Shown: positions 17,030-28,100, counted from the stretch's first letter. The stretch is 64,000 nucleotides of DNA from Cystobacter fuscus (GCF_002305875.1 NZ_CP022098.1:1302001-1366000); one strand, 5' to 3'. Numbers and translations are program-made. The notes: generated by a model from the letters alone, not told the origin.

Positions 17030-17051
17030 GGTGGTGACAGGAGTCATCACC
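17030..17051 (-). terminator. Hairpin after the U32 gene
   Basis: A 9-bp stem (one G-U pair) with an AGGA loop, 19 nt beyond the U32 stop on the minus strand. No T-tract, so terminator function is tentative. Confidence 0.35.
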
Positions 17052-17070
17052 CGGGGCCCCGCGGGAAGGC

Positions 17071-19674
17071 TCAGCCGAGCACCTTCATGGTGCCCCGCGT
17101 CACGCCGAACTGCTCGTGCACCGCCGCGCGCCGCACCGCCTCGGCGGGAGCGCACCGGCCCGCCAGCAGCTCCTGATAGGCGGCGAGCACGCGCGCGGCC
17201 TCGGCCTGGGACTCGCGGACGAACTCGACGCGGAAGCGGCGCACGCCCCGCTCCAGGAGCCTGGGCACCAGCGAGGCCGCGCTCTGGGCCTGGGCGTTGA
17301 ACACCGTGTTGCGGCAGCCCACGTCCACGATGACCGGGTGCTCCAGTCCGATGCGGTCGCGCAGGGAGACCTGGTGGCTCTCGCACGGCCGGCCACAGCT
17401 GCGGTAGTCGCGCCCGTTGGACAGCGTGTGCGAGTACACGCAGTGCTCGGTGTGGAAGGTGGCGATGTGGTGATGCAGCGCCACGGTGAAGCGGTGCGCG
17501 GGGGCGTGCTCCAGCAGGCCGAAGAGCTGCGTCTCGTCCAGGTCGTGCGAGCAGGTGAGCGTGTCCAGCCCCAGGCCGAGCAGGTGCGCCGCCGTCACCG
17601 AGTTGGTGACGTTGAGCGAGAAGTCTCCGTGCAGCACCGGGCGCGGCTGGCCGGAAGGGCGCTCGAGGAAGTGCATCATCGCGCCCCAGTGGCGCACGAG
17701 CACCGCGTCGGGCCGCAGCTTGTCCAGGCGCGTGTCGTAGCCCTCCTCGCCCGGCTTCTGCACGCGCACGGTGGCGATCGTCACGCGCAGCCCGGCCGCG
17801 CGCGCCCGCTCCACCGCCCGCTGCAGGCCCACCATCTCCATCCAATCCAGCTCCACCTCGCGCAGGCCGGCGGCGATGACCGCTTCCAACTGCGCGTCGT
17901 CGCGGCACAGGGGCAGCAGGCGCGGGCCCGCGTGGGCTCCCTCCTCCACGGCCTGGCCGGCGACGCGCGAGAGCAACGCGGTGCGCACGGACTCGAGCAC
18001 CGGCGTCTGCGTCACGGTGCGCACGGGGCCCTTCTCCACGAGCGGGGTGAGCGCGGCCACGACGTCGCGGCGCAGCGCCTTGAGCTCGGAGACGGGCAGG
18101 TGCAGGCCCGGCGTCAGCCCGGTGAGGTCCAGGTGCGCGAGGGTGAAGGGCGTGCCACCGCAGGCGCCCAGCTTGTCGCGCAGCAGCGCCTCGTCCAGGC
18201 CCTTGCCCTTGGAGGGCGTGAGCGGGGTGGGGCTCTCGGCGGAGGCCTCATGGCCCCAGGCGCTCGCGCGCACGCGCAGCGGGGTGCCCTCGGCGCCGGA
18301 CACCTGGAGCGTGAGGGGGATGCGGCCCTCGGGCTCACCCTGGGCGAGCTGCGCTTCCGTGCGGCGGGCCAGGGACGGATCGCTGTTGAGCCACACGCGC
18401 TGGCCGGGCGCCACGCGGTGGAGGTCCGGCCCCGGGTGCCCGAAGCCGAGCACCCAGCCGTTGCCGCGCCGGTCCACGCGGAAGATGGGGCCGCCCGGCT
18501 CGTGCTTGTCCTCGGGCGTGCCCGCGTCGAAGACGACGCCCATGCCCGGACGGGGCTCCACGGTGGCGGGAGTGGGCTGCTCGCCAGGGAGGGGCGAGGA
18601 CACCTTGCCCTCGGGGCCCTGGGGGCGCTGCTCGCCCAGGCCGAGCGCGCCCGTCCACGGACGCTCCTCGGGGGTGACGAGCACCTCCTTGCCCGACACG
18701 GAGCGCACGCGGCCCAGGAACAGGCCCCGGTGCTTGGGAAAGCGGCCCTCGACGAGCGTCTGGTGATCCGAGCCCCCGAGGAAGCCATTGGACAGGCCGC
18801 GGCTGTACGTGAGGGACATGTCGGCCAGGTCGCTCGCGAGCTGCTTCTCGTCGGGCCGGCCCGCGACGACGCCATCCACCCACCGCCGGTAGCCCTGCAC
18901 GGTGGTGGTCACGTACTGCGCGCCCTTGAGGCGGCCCTCGATCTTCAGGCTGTGGACGCCGATGTCCACCAGGTCGGGCACGGCGCGCACGCCGGCCAGA
19001 TCCTTGGGGCTGAGCAGGTAGCGCACTTCTCCCAGCTCGCGTGTCTGCCCATCCACCACGAGATCGTAGGGCATCCGGCACGACTGGGCACACTGGCCCC
19101 GGTTGGCCGAGCGCCCGCCCCACGCCTCGCTGGTGAGGCATTGGCCGCTCCAGGACACGCACAGGGCGCCGTGGATGAAGACCTCCAGCTCCATGTCCGT
19201 CTGTCCCGCCAGCCGGCGGATCTCCTGGGTGGACAGCTCGCGGGGGACGACGACGCGGGTGACGCCCAGGCCCCGGGCGAAGCGCATGCCCTCGGCGCTG
19301 GAGACGGTCATCTGCGTGGAGGCGTGCAGCTCGAGCTGGGGGCAGATGGCGCGCGCGAGCAGGGCGACGGCCGGGTCCTGCACGATGAGCGCGTCCACGC
19401 CCGCCGCGGCCACGGCGCGCAGCAGCCGCTCCACGCCGGGCAGTTCGGGCTCGAAGATGAGGGTGTTGAGGGTGAGGTAGGCGCGGGCACCGGCGCGGTG
19501 GACGAGCGCCATCGTCTCCGGCAGCCGGGCGAGCGAGAAGTTGTCGGCACGGGCCCGGGCGTTGAAGCCCTCGTCGAGTCCGAAATAGACGGCGTCCGCT
19601 CCGCTGGCGAGCGCGGCGCGCAGGGACTCGAGGTCGCCCGCGGGCGCGAGGATTTCAGGGCGTCGGGGAGGCAT
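17071..19674 (-). CDS. U32 family protein, RlhA-type
   Basis: 867 aa, cytosolic. N-terminal TIM-barrel-like U32 domain: EILAPAGDLESLRAALASGADAVYFG at the start, FIHGALCVSWSGQCLTSE and RSANRGQCAQSCRMPYDL with the conserved Cys residues (about 170-205). A middle DUF3656-like region with several beta segments follows, and the C-terminus has CVYSHT, CGRPCESH and VDVGCRNTVFNAQAQS. E. coli RlhA uses this architecture to hydroxylate a cytidine in 23S rRNA, with iron-sulfur and prephenate requirements. This protein is longer than RlhA (about 650 aa), so the exact substrate is uncertain. Single gene; starts at ATG 19674. Confidence 0.8.
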   Translation of the reverse strand: MPPRRPEILAPAGDLESLRAALASGADAVYFGLDEGFNARARADNFSLARLPETMALVHRAGARAYLTLNTLIFEPELPGVERLLRAVAAAGVDALIVQDPAVALLARAICPQLELHASTQMTVSSAEGMRFARGLGVTRVVVPRELSTQEIRRLAGQTDMELEVFIHGALCVSWSGQCLTSEAWGGRSANRGQCAQSCRMPYDLVVDGQTRELGEVRYLLSPKDLAGVRAVPDLVDIGVHSLKIEGRLKGAQYVTTTVQGYRRWVDGVVAGRPDEKQLASDLADMSLTYSRGLSNGFLGGSDHQTLVEGRFPKHRGLFLGRVRSVSGKEVLVTPEERPWTGALGLGEQRPQGPEGKVSSPLPGEQPTPATVEPRPGMGVVFDAGTPEDKHEPGGPIFRVDRRGNGWVLGFGHPGPDLHRVAPGQRVWLNSDPSLARRTEAQLAQGEPEGRIPLTLQVSGAEGTPLRVRASAWGHEASAESPTPLTPSKGKGLDEALLRDKLGACGGTPFTLAHLDLTGLTPGLHLPVSELKALRRDVVAALTPLVEKGPVRTVTQTPVLESVRTALLSRVAGQAVEEGAHAGPRLLPLCRDDAQLEAVIAAGLREVELDWMEMVGLQRAVERARAAGLRVTIATVRVQKPGEEGYDTRLDKLRPDAVLVRHWGAMMHFLERPSGQPRPVLHGDFSLNVTNSVTAAHLLGLGLDTLTCSHDLDETQLFGLLEHAPAHRFTVALHHHIATFHTEHCVYSHTLSNGRDYRSCGRPCESHQVSLRDRIGLEHPVIVDVGCRNTVFNAQAQSAASLVPRLLERGVRRFRVEFVRESQAEAARVLAAYQELLAGRCAPAEAVRRAAVHEQFGVTRGTMKVLG

Positions 19675-19757
19675 GGGGCCTCACATAACACGCGGACCCC
19701 GCGTGGGGTTCCGATTGCGCTCCCCCGCCCCTCCTCCCGGCGAGGGAGGGCCTCGGG

Positions 19758-20957
19758 TCAGCGCGCGTGGTGCGCGTGGACGAAGGCCTCGAGCCGATCG
19801 AAGGCGGCGGTGAGGATGTCCTCGGGAGGCAGGAACACCACGCGGAAGTGGGTGGTGCCGGGCTTCTGTCCGAAGCCGCTGCCGTGGACGAACAGCACGC
19901 CCGTCTCGCGCAAGAGGGACATGATGAAGGCCTCGTCCGACGTCACCCCGGGCAGTTGCAGGCGGGGCATGGCGTAGAAGGCGGCGGCGGGTTCCACCAC
20001 GGACAGGCCGGGGATGGCGTTGATGCGGCGGACCATCAGGTCGCGGCGCTGGCGCAGCCGAGCCATCATCTCGGGGATGTGGTCCTGCGGCCCATCGAGC
20101 GCGGGGGCGATGGCGTACTGCTGCGGCGCGGGTCCGCACAGCCGCGCGTCGGCGAGCCGCTGCACCGCGGCGCGCAGCTCTGGCATCAGGTGGGCGTTGC
20201 AGAAGACCATCCATCCCACGCGCCAACCACAGGCGAGGTAGCCCTTGGAGAGCCCATTGAAGGTCAGGATGGGCACGTCCGTGGCGAGCGAGGCCGTGGC
20301 CACGTGAGGCTTGTCGTAGATGAGCTTGTCGTAGATTTCATCCGACAGGATGACGAGGCCACGCCGCCGGGCGATCTCCAGCAGCCCCTCGAGCACCTTC
20401 CGGTCGAGCACCGCGCCGGTGGGGTTGTTGGGGTTGCAGAGGATGAGGGCGCGCGTGCCGGGCGTGCACAGCCGATCAATCTCCTCCAGGTCCAGCGACC
20501 ACCCATTCTCCTCGTCGAGCGAGTAGAGCACGCCCTGGGCGTTCAGCTTGGCCATGAGGGCGTTGTAGAGGGGGTAGCCGGGGCTGGGCAGGAGGACGCG
20601 ATCGCCGGGATCGAGCAGGGCGGTGAGGGCCAGCTCCAGGGCCTCGCTCGCGCCGGTGGTGACCACGACGTCATCGGGGGTGATGTTGGGGATGCCCCGG
20701 TTGGCGCACTCGCGGGAGATGGCCTCGCGCGCGGTGAGGATGCCCGCCGAGGGCGCATAGCCATTGTGGCCGTCGCGCATGGCCCGGTGCACCGCCTCGA
20801 TGAGGTGCGGCGGCGTCCGGAAGTCGAACTTCAGCGGATCCCCGATGTTGAGATAGAGGATGTGTTGTCCCTGGGTCTCCAGGCGATGCGCCTCGGCCAC
20901 GACGTTGCGGATGGCGTAGCGGACGTTCTCGATATGTCGGGCGGGGCGGACCACCAT
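19758..20957 (-). CDS. Class I/II aminotransferase, AlaA-like
   Basis: 399 aa, cytosolic PLP enzyme. Conserved features: YLNIGDPLKFDF near the start, NGYAPSAG, TTGASEAL, NPNNPTG (about 175), SDEIYDKL and the PLP lysine in NGLSKGYLACGWRVGW. The YLNIGDP and GYLACGWR wording is that of AlaA-type glutamate-pyruvate aminotransferases. It most likely makes alanine from pyruvate and glutamate. Separate transcription unit with its own ATG at 20957 preceded by GGAGG. Confidence 0.8.
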   Translation of the reverse strand: MVVRPARHIENVRYAIRNVVAEAHRLETQGQHILYLNIGDPLKFDFRTPPHLIEAVHRAMRDGHNGYAPSAGILTAREAISRECANRGIPNITPDDVVVTTGASEALELALTALLDPGDRVLLPSPGYPLYNALMAKLNAQGVLYSLDEENGWSLDLEEIDRLCTPGTRALILCNPNNPTGAVLDRKVLEGLLEIARRRGLVILSDEIYDKLIYDKPHVATASLATDVPILTFNGLSKGYLACGWRVGWMVFCNAHLMPELRAAVQRLADARLCGPAPQQYAIAPALDGPQDHIPEMMARLRQRRDLMVRRINAIPGLSVVEPAAAFYAMPRLQLPGVTSDEAFIMSLLRETGVLFVHGSGFGQKPGTTHFRVVFLPPEDILTAAFDRLEAFVHAHHAR

Positions 20958-21165
20958 GTGAAGCCTCCTGCGTACGCGGGGCTTCTACACCCGCGGGCGA
21001 GCGCCTCCTACCGTGGAGACGGCGCGGCCTCTTTCCTGCTCCCACCGCTTGTTTTCTCAACTCTCGAGATGTGGGCTCTGTCGTCCGGGGCTCATCCGTG
21101 CATGGTAGACTGTTGAATGTCAAACAACCGCCGCGGTCATCGCACGGCGAGAGGGGAGACGCGAA

Positions 21166-22402
21166 ATGAGTAACAAGAAGACATGGGGTGGTGAAGAGTT
21201 CTGGGGTCTGGGATTCGAGTTCGATCCTCAATGGATCCTCACCGACGAGCAGAAGAAGCTTCAGGCCACGCTGATCGAGCTGTGCCGGACCACCCTGCGC
21301 GCGAACGCCGTGGAGAGCGATGCGCGGCTCGTCTATCCGCGCGAGAACCTCCAGGAGTTGGCGAAGCTCGGCCTGCTCGGCCTGCTGGTGCCGAAGGAAT
21401 TGGGGGGCATGGGGCAGAACCATGTCTGTGCCGCCATGGTCGTCGAGACCCTCGCGCGCTATGGCTGTGCGAGCACCGCCATGTGAGACACCCAATGGCT
21501 GGCGCGTGCGCAAGAAGGCCTCCTGGACCACCTCGGGGGGCTTCGCGGACTGGTATATCGTGCAGACCACCAGCCCTGACTTCGGTGGCAACTACGCCAA
21601 CCTCTCCTGCTTCCTCATCCTGGCCGACGAGGTGAAGTCCAATCCCTCCAACTGGAACGGCCTGGGTCTGCGCGGCAATCAATCCGGCCCCATCGAGATC
21701 GACAACGTGGAGATTCCGAGGAACCGGTTGGTGGGACCGGTGGGGGACGGCGCGACGTCCAATGACGAGTGTGTCGATCCCTTCTTCCTGCTGTGTTCGT
21801 CCGCCTGCTGGAATGGCATCGCGATGGGAATGATTGACATCGCGAAGAACCACACGACCCGCAAGACCCACGTGGATGTGGGCATGCGCGTCGCCGACTA
21901 CCCGACCATCCAGGACTACATCGGCGAGTGCATCATGGACACCAATGCCGCGCGCGCCTTGGACTATCAGATGGGGCAGGCGATGGACGCGGCCACGAAC
22001 AACTGTGATTGGTCCCTGCACAAGGATCCGAGCGCCATGCCCCGCGCCCAGTACCTGCACTGGATGTGGCAGGTGAAGTTCATCGCGGCGAAGAATGTCG
22101 CGCACGTCTCGGACAAGATGCTGCATGCCTGTGGGGGCACGGGCTACAAGCCGGCGCTCGGCATCGAGCGCTATCTGCGCGACGCCAAGGCGGGCTGGGT
22201 CATGGGCCCGACCAACGAGGTGCTGCGTCAATTCGTTGGCAAGATGGCCCTGCTCGGCACGCAGTCGCTCGACTACTGGAACCAGTCGCTCAACGAGCGC
22301 GTGCTGAACAACGAGTTGAAGAAGCTCGACGCCGACGGCAAGCGTCAGCTCGCCGAGAAGTTGCTCGCCGAGGCCAACGGGAAGATGTCGTCGGTCGCTT
22401 GA
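21166..22402 (+). pseudogene. Acyl-CoA dehydrogenase, broken by internal deletion and frameshift
   Basis: The 5' part (21166-21486, 106 aa) reads as the N-terminal helical domain of an acyl-CoA dehydrogenase and stops at TGA just after YGCASTAM. The rest continues in the +1 frame from about 21485 (ETPNGWRVRKKASWTTSGGFAD) to 22402 and includes the C-terminal helical domain with ACGGTGYKP and RYLRDAKAGWVMGPTNEV. Between the two parts, the segment that normally carries the MHL helix and the first flavin-contact motif (about 60 residues) is missing. A deletion with loss of frame at about 21483-21490 is the simplest reading. GAGGGGAG precedes the ATG. The remaining codons are otherwise well conserved, so the event looks recent. 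Confidence 0.85.
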
Positions 22403-22507
22403 GTACGTGAGGCGTGGGGGCCACTCGCCGAAGAGACGGATTCATGGTTGATGGAGCCTGGTTCGCTGGTATTCCGGTGGGCCGAGCCGTCATGAGGAGG
22501 TAGGATC

Positions 22508-23635
22508 ATGTCCAGGAAGGCCGTCCTGCAGTGCCTGTTGTTGCTCCTGAGCGCTTGTGGGAGAGGGCGCACGCTCACGGGTCCCGGCTCACCCCCGGAT
22601 GCGCGTGACGACGGCTGGGCCGTGGCGTCACTGGAAGAAGAGGGCGTGCGGCGCTCGTGGTTGGAGTGGCTGGAGCGCGACGTGGCGGAAGGCAAGCAGG
22701 AGGAGCCGGATGCGGTGCTCATCGCCCGCCATGGTCGGCTCATCTACGAGCGCTACGGGAACGGCTTCGCGCGCGAGAACGTGCATGATCTGCGCTCGGC
22801 CACCAAGAGCATCACCTCGCTGTTGGTGGGCATGGCCCACGAGCGGGGTCTGTTGCCAGACCTGGATGTGCCCGTGCTGTCGTTCCTTCCAGACCTCGCC
22901 CCCGTGCGCAACCCAGACCCACGCAAGGAGCGCATGACGCTGCGCCACCTGCTCGAGATGCGTACGGGTCTGGCGTGCGACGACTGGGATGCGAACTCGC
23001 CTGGGAATGAAGAGAAGATGTATCGCGCGGACGACTGGGCCCGCTTCATGGTGGACGTCCCCATGAAGGAGGAGCCGGGCAGCGTGGCTCGCTACTGCAC
23101 GGGGGGCGTGGTCCTGCTGGGCGCGGTCCTGGAACGTGCGAGTGGCATGTCCATCCCGGAACTCTCCCGCCAGTGGCTCTTCCACCCGTTGGGTGTGGCG
23201 GACTTCGAGTGGCAGCCGGCGGGCCAGAGGGGGACGGATACGGGCGGGCACCTGCGGTTGCGTCCGCGCGACTTCCTGAAACTGGGCCAGGTCTTCCTCG
23301 ACGGCGGGACGTGGCACGGCGAGCGTCTGGTTTCCGAGGCGTGGGTGTCCGAGTCAGGCCGACCGCACAGCACGTTGGGCGACGCTCGCTACGCACGGTT
23401 GTGGTGGAGCGCTCGCTTCACCCTCCAGGACATCCCGGTGGAGGTGACGTTCGCGCGCGGTACGGGGGGCCAGTATCTCTTCGTGGCGCCCTCGCTCGGC
23501 CTGACCGCCGCCTTCAACACCAGCCATTACAACGACTCCGGTTCGGTGCTGCCGCTCGTCTTGTTTGGACAATACGTCCTGCCGGCGGCGCTCGGCTTCG
23601 AACGGGCGGGGCCGGCCAGCGCCCGCTCGCGGTAG
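22508..23635 (+). CDS. Beta-lactamase-fold serine hydrolase lipoprotein
   Basis: 375 aa. Signal peptide with lipobox LSAC. Class C beta-lactamase/esterase fold: catalytic SATKSITS (SxxK, about residue 97), RYCTGGVVLLG as the Y-x-T variant of the YxN motif (about 198), and ARGTGGQYLFV in place of the KTG/HxG strand. These families hydrolyse esters, peptides or amides in the periplasm; the substrate is unknown. AGGAGGTAGGATC precedes the ATG. Transcribed alone. Confidence 0.8.
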   Translation: MSRKAVLQCLLLLLSACGRGRTLTGPGSPPDARDDGWAVASLEEEGVRRSWLEWLERDVAEGKQEEPDAVLIARHGRLIYERYGNGFARENVHDLRSATKSITSLLVGMAHERGLLPDLDVPVLSFLPDLAPVRNPDPRKERMTLRHLLEMRTGLACDDWDANSPGNEEKMYRADDWARFMVDVPMKEEPGSVARYCTGGVVLLGAVLERASGMSIPELSRQWLFHPLGVADFEWQPAGQRGTDTGGHLRLRPRDFLKLGQVFLDGGTWHGERLVSEAWVSESGRPHSTLGDARYARLWWSARFTLQDIPVEVTFARGTGGQYLFVAPSLGLTAAFNTSHYNDSGSVLPLVLFGQYVLPAALGFERAGPASARSR

Positions 23636-23856
23636 GCAGCCCGGGCTCCCTTTTGCTCTCCTGTCGTGGAAACATCAGTGCGCTTGCCCTGGGATGAAGA
23701 GTGAAATGAAGTGAAGGACGAAGAATTCGATATCATTGGTGGTTCGTCGCAACGTTTGCGGACCCACCAGCTCTGTAACTTTGCAGCAGTTTCATGGTCG
23801 GGTGCATCTGAATGCCTTTACCCCCGTCTCCAACCACGCGGTGGTATGTCTGCTTT

Positions 23857-23874
23857 GCCTCGGAAAGACGAGGC
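23857..23874 (+). promoter_or_regulatory. Hairpin just before the Kelch lipoprotein ribosome-binding site
   Basis: GCCTCG-GAAAGA-CGAGGC forms a perfect 6-bp stem immediately upstream of GAAAGGA and the ATG at 23892. It could modulate translation or be the end of a structured leader. I looked for riboswitch core motifs in the preceding 200 nt and saw none. Confidence 0.3.
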
Positions 23875-23891
23875 GAAAGGATGCCGAACAC

Positions 23892-25040
23892 ATGCGCATC
23901 GTGAACCTCACCACCTCCCTCGCTGTCGCCCTGCTGTTTCCAGCCTGTGGCGGGCCCGCGGCCGAAGAGCCGTCCCAGCTCGCCATTCGCAGCGGGGAGC
24001 TGTCCAGCGCCCCCGCTGCCTCCTCCTCCGTGACGGACCCGGAGCCGCGAGCCGTGGGCTCCTGGAGCCTCACGGGTGACCTGACCTCGGCTCGTTCCGG
24101 CCACACCGCCACCCTGCTTTCCTCGGGCAGGGTGCTGGTGGTGAGTGGCACCACCGCGGAGGTGTTCAACCCCTATACCAACGTGTCCGTGGCCACGGGG
24201 GCTCCCACCTGGGCGCGCACCCAGCACACCGCGACCCGGCTCGAATCGGGCAAGGTGCTGGTGGCGGGCGGGTGGATCGGCAGGTTTCCGCTCTACTGGC
24301 GCAGCACCGCGGAGGTGTATGACAAGTCCACGGGCACCTGGTCGTCCGGGGACAGCATGAGCGTGCCTCGTGGCAACCACACGGCGACCCTGCTCGAATC
24401 GGGCAAGGTGTTGGTGGTGGGGGGGGACACCACGGATGGGAGCCAGCCGGAGGCCCCGCTCCAGACGGACTCCGTGGATCTGTACGACCCGGCGACCAAC
24501 ACGTGGAGCCCGGCGGCCTCCATCTTCATGCCTCGCGCCGGCCATACCGCGACGCTGCTCTACTCGGGCAAGGTGTTGGTGACGGGTGGCAGGTTCCTCG
24601 ACTGGGTGCTCCAGGACGCGCAGGTGTATGACCCGGACACGGACGACTGGTCGATGCCTGCGCCCATGCCGAGGACTCGCACCGGCCATGTCGCCGTCCG
24701 GCTCAACTCGGGCAAGGTGATGGTGCTCGGTGGCGGCCATGACGAGGTGGACTTCTACGATCCGTACAACTCCACCACCCGGTGGACCACGGGCGCCTCG
24801 CTCCCCTCGGGTGGCTCGGTCATCAGCGCGACGCGGCTCTACTCGGGCGAGGTGCTGGTCACGCACTCCACCGGCCAGGCGTCGTTGTATGACCCGGCGA
24901 CGGATGCGTGGCTGTCCGCGGGGACGTTGACGGCCCCACTCGCGGCCCACGCCGCGACGCTCCTGCACACGGGACAGGTGCTGGTGACGGGTGGCTCCTC
25001 CGGTGGCGCGGTTACCACCGTGCAGCGCTACACGCGCTGA
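23892..25040 (+). CDS. Kelch-like repeat lipoprotein
   Basis: 382 aa. Signal peptide with lipobox FPAC. Six to seven imperfect repeats of about 45-50 residues with the core RxGHTATLLxSGKVLVxGG followed by a YDPxTxTW segment form a beta-propeller of the Kelch/galactose-oxidase-like type. No copper-binding or catalytic residues are recognised, so it is probably a binding protein on the cell surface. The start at 23892 is set by the signal peptide and AAAGGA upstream; the open frame extends back to 23736 without either. Expressed alone; convergent with the RND operon. Confidence 0.75.
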   Translation: MRIVNLTTSLAVALLFPACGGPAAEEPSQLAIRSGELSSAPAASSSVTDPEPRAVGSWSLTGDLTSARSGHTATLLSSGRVLVVSGTTAEVFNPYTNVSVATGAPTWARTQHTATRLESGKVLVAGGWIGRFPLYWRSTAEVYDKSTGTWSSGDSMSVPRGNHTATLLESGKVLVVGGDTTDGSQPEAPLQTDSVDLYDPATNTWSPAASIFMPRAGHTATLLYSGKVLVTGGRFLDWVLQDAQVYDPDTDDWSMPAPMPRTRTGHVAVRLNSGKVMVLGGGHDEVDFYDPYNSTTRWTTGASLPSGGSVISATRLYSGEVLVTHSTGQASLYDPATDAWLSAGTLTAPLAAHAATLLHTGQVLVTGGSSGGAVTTVQRYTR

Positions 25041-25042
25041 GC

Positions 25043-25110
25043 CGGCCTCGGGAAGGCCGCTGAAAAGGGAACGGCGGCGGGCGGGCCTCCTCGGCTCCAC
25101 CCGCCGCCGT
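25043..25110. terminator. Bidirectional terminator between Kelch gene and RND operon
   Basis: Two hairpins. The first is at 25043-25059 (CGGCCT/AGGCCG). The second is an 11-bp perfect stem, 25071-25081 with 25100-25110 (ACGGCGGCGGG/CCCGCCGCCGT). Plus-strand transcripts then meet CTGTCTTT, and minus-strand transcripts meet TCCCTTTTC, so it can serve both convergent units. Confidence 0.6.
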
Positions 25111-25139
25111 CTGTCTTTACCCTCGTCCCGTGAATCCCG

Positions 25140-28100
25140 TCACGCCGGGTGCGGTGTTCCCTCGCCCCCGGTGGGCCGCGAGGGCGGAGGCGGCCGGGCG
25201 TGCTCGTGGCGCTTGAGCAGCCGGGATCGGGCCGTCTCCACCAGCGTGTAGAGCACGGGGATGAAGATGAGGTTGATGAAGGTGGACAGGAGCATGCCGC
25301 CGAACACCGCCGTGCCCAGGGACTTGCGCGAGGAGGAGCCCGCGCCCGACGCCAGCAACAGGGGCAGCACGCCCAGGAGGAAGGCGAAGGACGTCATCAG
25401 GATGGGGCGCAGGCGCGTGTCCGCCGCCTGGATGACGGCCTCCACCACGCCCTTGCCCTGGTGGCGCAGCTGCTCGGCGAACTCCACGATGAGCACGGCG
25501 TTCTTGCAGGCGAGGCCCACCAGCATCAACAGGCCCACCTGGCAGAAGACGTCGTTGACGAGCCCTCTCATCAACTGGAATCCCAGCGCCCCCATCATGG
25601 CCACGGGCACCGCGAGCATGATGACGAAGGGCAGGGCGAAGCTCTCGTACTGGGCCGACAGCACCAGGAACACGAACACGATGCCCAGCGCGAAGATGAG
25701 CAGCACCTTGCCGCCCGCTTCCTTCTGCTCGCGCGACAGGCCCGTCCACTCGAAGGCGTAGCCGTTGGGCAGGTTCTGCCGGGCGACGGTCTCCATGGCC
25801 TCGAGTGCCTGGCCGGTACTGGTGCCCGGAGCGCCCTGGCCGTTGATGGTGGCCGAGCGGAACAGGTTGTAGTGCTGGATGTTCTGCGCGGTGGTGACGG
25901 GCTTCACCGTGATGAGGCTCTCCAGGGGCACCATCTGGCCCGTGGTGGAGCGCACGTAGAAGGAGGAGATGTCGCGTGGCTCGTTGCGGAAGGGCGTGGC
26001 CGCTTGCACGTAGACGCGGTAGACGCGGTTGGTGAGCGTGAAATCATTCACGTACTGGCTGCCCATGAAGATCTGCAGCGTGGAGTAGAGCGAGTCCAGG
26101 GACACGCCCAGCGCCTTGGCCTTCTCCCGGTCCACCGACACGGTGAGCAGCGGGGTGGTGGCGGTGAAGGAGGAGAAGACGCCGCGCAGCTGTCCTCCCT
26201 GGTTGGCCTGGCCCGTGAGCTGCTGCGTGGCCGCGGACAGCTCGTCGAGCGTGCGCGTGCCGAGCTGATCCTCCAGGACGAACTCGAAGCCACCCACGCT
26301 GCCCACGCCGCGGATGGTGGGCGGCTGGAAGGCGAGCACCCGCGCTCCGGGAATGGCGGCGAACGGCCCGCGCAGCCGCTCGATGATGCCCGCCAGGCTC
26401 TGCTCCTTCTCCTTGCGCTCTTCCCAGGGCTTCAGGTTGACGAAGAGCGTGCCGTAGTTGGGGCCGGTGCCCAGCACCGAGAAGCCGCCCACGGTGAACA
26501 GGCCCGACACCTCCTTCTGCTGCTGGAGCACGTTCTCGGCCTGGAGGAGCACCTGCTTGGTGTAGTCCAGTGACGAGCCCTCGGGGCCCTGCACCGCGAC
26601 GATGAGGTAGCCCTGGTCCTCCTCCGGGATGAAGCCGGTGGGGGTGATGCGGTAGAGCAGCGCGGTGACGCCGATGAGCACCACGAACAGGCCCAGCAGC
26701 GCCCAGCGCATGCGCGGCCCGAGCAGCCGGCCGAGGAAGCGCGCGTAGCGGTCGCGGAAGGCGTCCATGGTGTGGTCCACCCAGCGGAAGACGCGCCACT
26801 TGGTGCCCTCATGGGGCCGCAGCAGGATGGCGCACAGCGCGGGCGACAGCGTGAGGGCCACGAGCGCCGACAGGCTGATGGAGAAGGCGAGCGTGAGGGC
26901 GAACTGCCGGTAGATGGAGCCCGAGGTGCCCGGGAAGAAGGACACCGGGACGAACACCGCGGAGAGCACCAGGGCCGTGGCCACCACCGCGCCGCCCACC
27001 TGCTTCATGCTCCGGTGGGTCGCCTCGCGCGCGTCCACCCCTTCCTGCTCCATGACGCGCTCGACGTTCTCGATGACCACGATGGCGTCATCCACCACGA
27101 GGCCCGTGGCGAGCGTCAGGCCGAGCAGCGTCAGCATGTTGAGCGAGAAGCCGAACGCGCTCACGAAGGCGAACGTGCCGATGAGCGACACCGGCAGGGT
27201 CGTGGCCACCACGAGGATGCTGCGCCAGCCGTGCAGGAAGATGAAGACCACGACGATGACGAGCACGATGGCCTCGAACAGCGTGTGGATCACCCCGTCG
27301 ATGGAGGACTGCACCGCGATCGTGGTGTCGAAGGCGCGCTCGTACACGAGCCCCGGCGGGAAGTTGGCCTTGAGCCGCTCGAGCTCCTTCTCCACGTTCG
27401 CGCGCACCTCCAGGGCGTTGGAGCCGGCGAGCTGGGAGATGCCCAGGCCCACCGCCTCCCGTCCGTTGAAGCGCAGGAGCTGGTTGTAGTTCTCCGCGCC
27501 CAGCTCCACCCGGCCGATGTCCCGCACCTGCACGAGCGAGCCATCCTGGCCGCGCTGCACGACGATGTTCTCGAACTGCTGGGGCGTGGAGAGCTGGCCG
27601 AGCACCTGCACGTTGATCTGGAACGACTGGCCCGTGGGCGCGGGAGGCTGGCCCACCTGGCCGGCGGCCACCTGCACGTTCTGCTCGCGCAGCGCGTTCG
27701 TCACGTCCGCGGCGGTGAGGCCGCGGCTGGCGAGCTTGGTGGGGTCCAACCACAGTCGCATGGCGAAGCGGCGCTCGCCGAAGATGCGCACGTCGCCCAC
27801 GCCCTTGACGCGCAGGAGCGCGTCGCGGATGTACACGTCCGCGTAGTTGCTCAGGAAGCCGATGTCATAGCGCTTCTCCTTGTCATACAGGCCGTAGGAG
27901 ACGAGCAGTTGGGACTGTGCCTTGTTGATGACGATGCCCAGCGCGTTCACCTCCGAGGGCAGACGCGCCGAGGCGGTGGCGACGCGGTTCTGCACGTCCA
28001 CCGCCGCCACGTCGATGTCGCGCTCCGGATCGAAGGTGATGATGATGGTGCTCTGGCCGTTGTTGCTGCTGGTGGAGGAGATGTAGCGCATGCCCTCCAG

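Noticed and set aside
15031-19977. Two long plus-strand frames antisense to tyrA, the harpin-like gene and the U32 gene
   Set aside because: Composition typical of antisense frames (Gly/Arg/His-rich), while the minus-strand genes have conserved motifs.
23700-23891. Riboswitch upstream of the Kelch lipoprotein
   Set aside because: A hairpin is present, but the conserved cores expected of c-di-GMP or other riboswitches are not seen.
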